From: Lachnospiraceae bacterium
Lineage (GTDB): Bacteria > Bacillota_A > Clostridia > Lachnospirales > Lachnospiraceae
NCBI GenBank assembly: GCA_024684065.1
Contig: JAIKXO010000124.1
Span: forward strand, 1-10,150
Direction: 5' to 3'
Length of the DNA: 10,150 nt
The notes beneath the pieces were generated by a model. That model searched no databases. It saw nothing but the letters and a program-made list of their open reading frames with translations, and was not told the DNA's origin. Shown here in pieces: positions 6,907-10,150 of this stretch; positions within the stretch are counted from its first letter, which is position 1, and each line of letters begins with the position of its first letter. The position numbers and the translations under genes were made by a program.

Positions 6907-6940
6907 TTGACAATACGGCTTTTTTGATATCAAATAGAAT
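6907..6940 (+). promoter_or_regulatory. Candidate promoter proximal to mazG
   Basis: A perfect TTGACA (6907-6912) is followed by a TAGAAT (6935-6940) at 22 bases, longer than the normal 16-18. A poorer TATCAA lies at 15 bases (6928-6933). If TAGAAT is used, the transcript would begin near 6947, just before the double-hairpin element. Promoter boxes are likely here, but the exact -10 is uncertain. Confidence 0.45.
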
Positions 6941-6954
6941 ACAAAGACCGGATC

Positions 6955-7003
6955 GGCATAAACTAAAGTTTATGCCCAAACACACGATTTGCTTCGCAAA
7001 TCG
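6955..7003 (+). repeat. Double-hairpin element, copy 2 (mazG leader)
   Basis: Hairpin A is GGCATAAAC (6955-6963), loop TAAA, GTTTATGCC (6968-6976). After an 8-base spacer CAAACACA comes hairpin B, CGATTTGC (6985-6992), loop TTC, GCAAATCG (6996-7003). The element ends 27 bases before the mazG start and just before its AAGGAGG. It is the same element as at 6574-6622 and has the same orientation relative to its gene. Spacer differences are transitions only. Confidence 0.85.
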
Positions 7004-7030
7004 GTACAGAAATGAAGGAGGAAGGGAAGC

Positions 7031-7504
7031 ATGGATTCTTTTGACGAGCTGAAAGAGGTGATCAGGCGTTTAAGGGCTAAGGACGGCTGCCCCTGGGATC
7101 GGGAACAGACACATGAGAGCCTTAAGCCTTCGATCATTGAGGAAGCGGCTGAGGTGATCTGCGGCATCAACGTGTATGAAAAGACCGGAAACTGTGAAAA
7201 TATGAAGGAGGAGCTGGGGGATCTGCTGCTTCTTATAATAATGCAGGCACAGATAGCTGAAGAAGAGGGGCTTTTTACGATGGATGATGTGGCAAAAGGC
7301 ATTACCGAAAAGCTCATAAGAAGACATCCACATGTGTTCGGAGACGTTAAGGTCAAAAACAGCGAAGAGGTGCTGTTAAACTGGGAAGAGATCAAAGCTG
7401 AGGAGAAGGAAGGAAAGGAAGATGTGAGCAGCTTCCTGGCCCTGGCTTTTGATGAAGCGGACGAGCTTATCGAAAGAGCACGAAGGCGCAAAGGATACGA
7501 ATAA
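7031..7504 (+). CDS. mazG: Single-domain MazG-type nucleoside triphosphate pyrophosphohydrolase
   Basis: This cytoplasmic enzyme is predicted to hydrolyse (d)NTPs to NMP and pyrophosphate, cleansing the nucleotide pool or lowering alarmone-linked nucleotides. The 157-residue protein matches the N-terminal domain of E. coli MazG: LRAKDGCPWDREQTHESLKP (14-33), the metal-binding EEAAE (37-41) with EELGD (60-64), EEEGLFTMDDV (77-87), and KLIRRHPHVFGD (94-105) followed by WEEIKAEEK (118-126). All four acidic metal ligands expected for the all-alpha NTP pyrophosphatase fold are present. The second MazG domain is missing, so it is about 60% of the E. coli length; such short forms occur in clostridia. 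AAGGAGG (7015-7021) supports the ATG. The polyol dehydrogenase starts 35 bases downstream and is probably cotranscribed. The double-hairpin element lies in the leader. Confidence 0.92.
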   Translation: MDSFDELKEVIRRLRAKDGCPWDREQTHESLKPSIIEEAAEVICGINVYEKTGNCENMKEELGDLLLLIIMQAQIAEEEGLFTMDDVAKGITEKLIRRHPHVFGDVKVKNSEEVLLNWEEIKAEEKEGKEDVSSFLALAFDEADELIERARRRKGYE

Positions 7505-7539
7505 TAATTCACGGATTCAGAGCTGAAAGGAGAAATGAA

Positions 7540-8589
7540 ATGGAAATGCAGAGAGGCGCATTTATGCGCGGCCTTGACAAGATGATCATTAAGGATATCG
7601 AAAAGCCGACCGCCGGTCCGGGCAAAGTCGTAGTATCCATAGAATATGTGGGGATATGCGGTTCGGATGTACACTATTACCACAGCGGAAGAGTCGGAGC
7701 CTATGAGGTGGATCTGTCTCAGGATTATATGCTCGGACATGAATGCGGCGGTGTAGTTACTGAGGTAGGCGAGGGGGTTACGGGGCTTAAGGTTGGAGAC
7801 AAGGTAGCTCTTGAGCCCGGGATAACCTGCGGAAACTGCGAATTCTGCAAGACAGGGAAATATAACCTCTGTCCGGACGTCATTTTCCTTGCGACGCCTC
7901 CGGTACAGGGCTGCAACATGGAATTCATCGAATATCCCGCGGAGTACTGCTTTAAGCTTCCCGATAAGCTTTCGACCATGGAGGGCGCTCTTATTGAGCC
8001 TCTGTCAGTTGGAATGCATGCCGCAAATCAGGGGAATGTAGGAGTAGGCGATACGGTAGTCATACTCGGTTCCGGCTGTATAGGGCTTACCACCCTCCTG
8101 TCATGCCGGGCCCACGGCTGCGGAACAGTGATAGTGAGCGATCTGGTTGACGCAAGACTTGAAAAGGCAAAGGAACTTGGCGCGGACTATGTACTTAACG
8201 GAGCTGACTGCGATGTTATCGAGGAGATAAGAAAGATCACAAACGGGCGTATGGCGGATAAGGTATTCGAGACTGCCGGATCCCCGGTTACGATCAGGCA
8301 GACCCCCTTTGCAGCGGCCCGCGGAGGAACCATCACTTTAGTCGGTATTTCCGTTAAGCCTGAGATCGATTTCAATTTTGCGCAGGTGATGGACAAGGAA
8401 TTAAGCATCCGGTCCGTGTTCCGCTATCGTAACATTTATCCGCGCGCCATCGCGGCGGTAGCGAGCGGAGCAATAGATGTCAAGGGCATAGTGACCCATG
8501 AGTTCGACTTTGACCATATTCAGGATGCCTATGACGAAGCTGTGAATAATAAGACAGATCTGGTAAAGGCTGTAATAAAGGTGAAATAG
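7540..8589 (+). CDS. Zinc-dependent polyol dehydrogenase (sorbitol/xylitol dehydrogenase type, MDR superfamily)
   Basis: This 349-residue cytoplasmic enzyme is predicted to oxidise a sugar alcohol (sorbitol, xylitol or similar) to the ketose with NAD+. The catalytic zinc ligands Cys40 (GICGSD), His67-Glu68 (GHE) and Glu153 (IEPLSV) are visible. The structural zinc site is complete, with Cys97, Cys100, Cys103 and Cys111 in CGNCEFCKTGKYNLC. The Rossmann motif is GSGCIG (177-182) with Asp201 after it, favouring NAD over NADP. HYYHSGRVG (45-53) and FRYRNIYPRAI (294-304) are typical of the sorbitol/xylitol dehydrogenase branch, and the length is usual. AAAGGAG about seven bases before ATG supports the start. 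It follows mazG closely, but there is no sugar transporter or kinase beside it, so the physiological substrate stays open; threonine or butanediol dehydrogenases are less likely relatives. Confidence 0.92.
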   Translation: MEMQRGAFMRGLDKMIIKDIEKPTAGPGKVVVSIEYVGICGSDVHYYHSGRVGAYEVDLSQDYMLGHECGGVVTEVGEGVTGLKVGDKVALEPGITCGNCEFCKTGKYNLCPDVIFLATPPVQGCNMEFIEYPAEYCFKLPDKLSTMEGALIEPLSVGMHAANQGNVGVGDTVVILGSGCIGLTTLLSCRAHGCGTVIVSDLVDARLEKAKELGADYVLNGADCDVIEEIRKITNGRMADKVFETAGSPVTIRQTPFAAARGGTITLVGISVKPEIDFNFAQVMDKELSIRSVFRYRNIYPRAIAAVASGAIDVKGIVTHEFDFDHIQDAYDEAVNNKTDLVKAVIKVK

Positions 8590-8749
8590 GGAAACGCTGA
8601 TTTGATGGAAGAACCTGTAACTTTATTATATAAATGTGTTAAAATGTTTCCGGGCTCAGCCAATACATTTTTATATCGCGTTTACTGAACATACTGTAAC
8701 AAAAAGCGGCAGCATCACATGAATTGCTTTACGGAAAGGGGAAAAGAAC
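8590..8749 (+). promoter_or_regulatory. AT-rich intergenic region with a weak promoter candidate
   Basis: TTGATG (8602-8607) is followed by an AT-rich block with overlapping TATATA/TATAAA hexamers (8627-8634) at about 19 bases; a second AT-rich block (TTTTTATAT) lies near 8669-8677. I see no good terminator for the dehydrogenase. The promoter for the next two genes is probably here, but the exact boxes are not clear. Confidence 0.3.
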
Positions 8750-9271
8750 GTGAACGAAAGAAAGCACAGATTACTTGAGAGATTAGAGGATTTTTTCAAA
8801 AATGACGAGGACATTGAGGAAGCCTCCCTGTTTTCGGCACAGGAGCTTAATACACCGATGGATATTCTAAGGGTGCTTGTTCTGGATTACGGACCTGATC
8901 CTTTTGATCTGTTAGCCGAGTATTCATTCATTCCCTTTGATGGAGAAGATGAGGTATGGTATTTCTCATCTGTATTAACGATCATGTCGGATGTTCCAAA
9001 GGACGGAGTTCCTGCGCTTTCCTGCGCCATAGCAAAGCTTAATTTTTATCTGCCGTATGGAGGATTCGGACTGAGCTCTGACGGAAAGACGTTAATCTAT
9101 AAATCAGTGGAGGTCCTCAGACCCGATCGGGATGACGATGCGCTGTATGAAGATATTGAACTTGCGGCTGATACGGCGCTGCTTGTTCCGGAAGGATATA
9201 CAGGCCTCCTTATGCAGGTGGCCGAAGGAAGCCTTCTTTTGACCGATTTTCTTGAAATGCTTCCAGAGTAG
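8750..9271 (+). CDS. Small acidic protein with YbjN / secretion-chaperone-like fold signature
   Basis: This 173-residue acidic protein has no signal peptide or membrane helix. After a charged helical N-terminus (1-25), residues 38-172 carry a pattern resembling YbjN-type domains: EYSFIPF (57-63), FSSVLTIMSDVP (72-83), LNFYLPYGGFGLSSDGKTL (97-115) and a final helix pair. The same pattern ends the large protein at 550-2583 (EFFFAPP, FCAVLSLLDDP, INFKLPCGSYSVDRD at the same spacing), so the two are paralogous domains. YbjN-like proteins are known to share the fold of type III secretion chaperones; whether this one is a chaperone is inference. The start is GTG at 8750, with AAAGGGG (8735-8741) eight bases upstream. 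The next gene starts 18 bases after the stop, so they form one unit, with a chaperone-then-client order. Confidence 0.8.
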   Translation: MNERKHRLLERLEDFFKNDEDIEEASLFSAQELNTPMDILRVLVLDYGPDPFDLLAEYSFIPFDGEDEVWYFSSVLTIMSDVPKDGVPALSCAIAKLNFYLPYGGFGLSSDGKTLIYKSVEVLRPDRDDDALYEDIELAADTALLVPEGYTGLLMQVAEGSLLLTDFLEMLPE

Positions 9272-9289
9272 TAAAGAGGAGGGACTGAT

Positions 9290-10150
9290 ATGCCACCTAA
9301 AGAGAAAAATGCTGTCAGACGGGTAAATACTTCGCCTATAAACGCAAACAGGGACGCTCTCCTTGAGAATGGCCCGCAGCTTAATACTGCGGTGCATATG
9401 CCGGATCGTCTGAGCCTTAACGCTAACCGGGATAAAGAGCAGTTTAAGAGTCCGATCATGCTCCATCCCGTCAGCGCTAATCTTGATGAGGTGCAGCTTT
9501 TACCGCCCGATCCCAGGAGGATAGAGAACGCTTATCGTGATGCGGGTTTTGAATATGCCGGTTCCGACAGAAAAAAAAGGGGCCTGCTAAGGGAGAGCAT
9601 TGAACGCTACAATCTTCAGGAACGTTTATCCATGCAAATGCAGGATGAGGAAATGCTCATCGTAAAAACCGATATCAGCGTGAAAAAGGCGATGGAGAAA
9701 AATGATGCCGAGCTTGTGAGGAATTATGACAGCTATGAGGGAGACGGGATGCCTTATGTCAACGTAAGGTACAGGCTCATAAGGAACAGGTATTATGCGG
9801 TGCTCCCCGTAAAGGAGATGAGGAAGCTTGAAAGAAAAGATCTTTTATCAAGGCTTCGTGCGGAATATAAAAAGTCCCCGAGGAATCCGGACCTTATAGA
9901 GTTTTATGAGGATCTGATACGTTTAAAGGGGTTCGAGGATGCCCAGAATGAAAAGAAGAAGCACAGGGATAATCCGGAAAATCCTCCCGCTGCGATAGGG
10001 GCTCAGGAACTGAGGCACAATCAGACGGGATACAACAGGAACCGTGACCGAATAAGGGGGCTTCATATATCAAACGAGGAAAAGACGGCACGGATCGAGG
10101 CGATGGGCAGGGTCATGCGTCCCGCGCAGGGGCGGCATTTCTGGCAGGAT
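9290..10150 (+). CDS. Large uncharacterised charged protein, 3' end outside window
   Basis: ATG 9290 follows GAGGAGGG at about six bases, 18 bases after the preceding stop, and 287 codons are open to the right edge. I recognise no enzyme domain. The N-terminus is probably disordered and carries a spaced motif three times: NANRD (18-22), NANRD (44-48) and SANLD (62-66). A charged helical region follows, with SDRKKRGLLRESIERYN (92-108), VRYRLIRNRYYAVLP (about 157-171) and a Lys/Asn-rich linker, then RIEAMGRVMRPAQGRHFW near the edge. There is no signal peptide. It is rich in AGG codons and Lys/Arg, like the large gene at the left end, but I cannot align them outside the shared partner domain. 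An A8 run (9571-9578) lies in frame as A-AAA-AAA. The pairing with the chaperone-like gene suggests that the two work together; the function is unknown. Confidence 0.78.
   Translation, partial: MPPKEKNAVRRVNTSPINANRDALLENGPQLNTAVHMPDRLSLNANRDKEQFKSPIMLHPVSANLDEVQLLPPDPRRIENAYRDAGFEYAGSDRKKRGLLRESIERYNLQERLSMQMQDEEMLIVKTDISVKKAMEKNDAELVRNYDSYEGDGMPYVNVRYRLIRNRYYAVLPVKEMRKLERKDLLSRLRAEYKKSPRNPDLIEFYEDLIRLKGFEDAQNEKKKHRDNPENPPAAIGAQELRHNQTGYNRNRDRIRGLHISNEEKTARIEAMGRVMRPAQGRHFWQD

Noticed and set aside
6574..7003. Small mobile element (MITE) bounded by the inverted double-hairpin copies
   Set aside because: No transposase is present and I see no target-site duplication. The interval contains the two genes' own promoters, so shared leader elements or separate repeat insertions fit better, though a repeat family is not excluded.
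6970..7740. Minus-strand frame of 256 codons across mazG and the dehydrogenase start
   Set aside because: It is the complement of two well-supported genes, with Ser-rich low-complexity translation typical of an antisense shadow.

Overview
The window looks like a chromosomal segment of an anaerobic Firmicute, most probably Clostridia of the Lachnospiraceae type. The reasons are strong purine-rich ribosome binding sites (AAGGAGG, AAAGGAG), GTG starts mixed with ATG, frequent AGG arginine codons, an E. coli-LdhA-like fermentative D-lactate dehydrogenase, a seven-helix GGDEF protein, a short MazG and large charged uncharacterised proteins of a kind I associate with gut and rumen Lachnospiraceae. 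The genus is not assignable from this alone.

Layout. (1) Positions 2-2583 hold one large uncharacterised gene that enters from the left edge and is split between two reading frames. The first part (to 604) and the second part (open from 487 to 2583) overlap around a run of six A residues. The run sits in the heptamer A AAA AAG, exactly in the register needed for a -1 shift, and is followed by ten 15-bp tandem repeats. The second part has no usable start before 841, so the two parts are best read as one protein joined by programmed frameshifting or slippage, or broken by a one-base loss. (2) A membrane-bound GGDEF protein (2693-3853) and a D-lactate dehydrogenase (3998-5038) follow on the plus strand, ending at a good bidirectional terminator (5051-5105). 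(3) A sodium:amino-acid (AGCS) symporter lies on the minus strand (5114-6532). (4) A 498-base divergent intergenic region contains promoters for both directions and several hairpins. A matched pair of hairpins is present once upstream of each divergent gene, in the same orientation relative to that gene. (5) A single-domain MazG and a zinc-dependent polyol dehydrogenase form a likely plus-strand pair (7031-8589). (6) A small acidic protein (8750-9271) and a second large uncharacterised protein (9290 to the right edge) form a tight two-gene unit.

How the parts relate. The metabolic genes are ordinary: pyruvate to D-lactate, sodium-driven alanine/glycine transport, NTP pool cleansing and polyol oxidation, with c-di-GMP signalling nearby. 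The unusual material is at the two ends. The small protein at 8750 is visibly homologous to the last ~137 residues of the first large gene. The same domain, which resembles the YbjN / secretion-chaperone-like fold, therefore occurs once as a C-terminal fusion beyond a frameshift site and once as a free protein encoded directly upstream of another large protein. This suggests a family of large proteins that act with a chaperone-like partner domain, supplied in cis or in trans. Its function is unknown.
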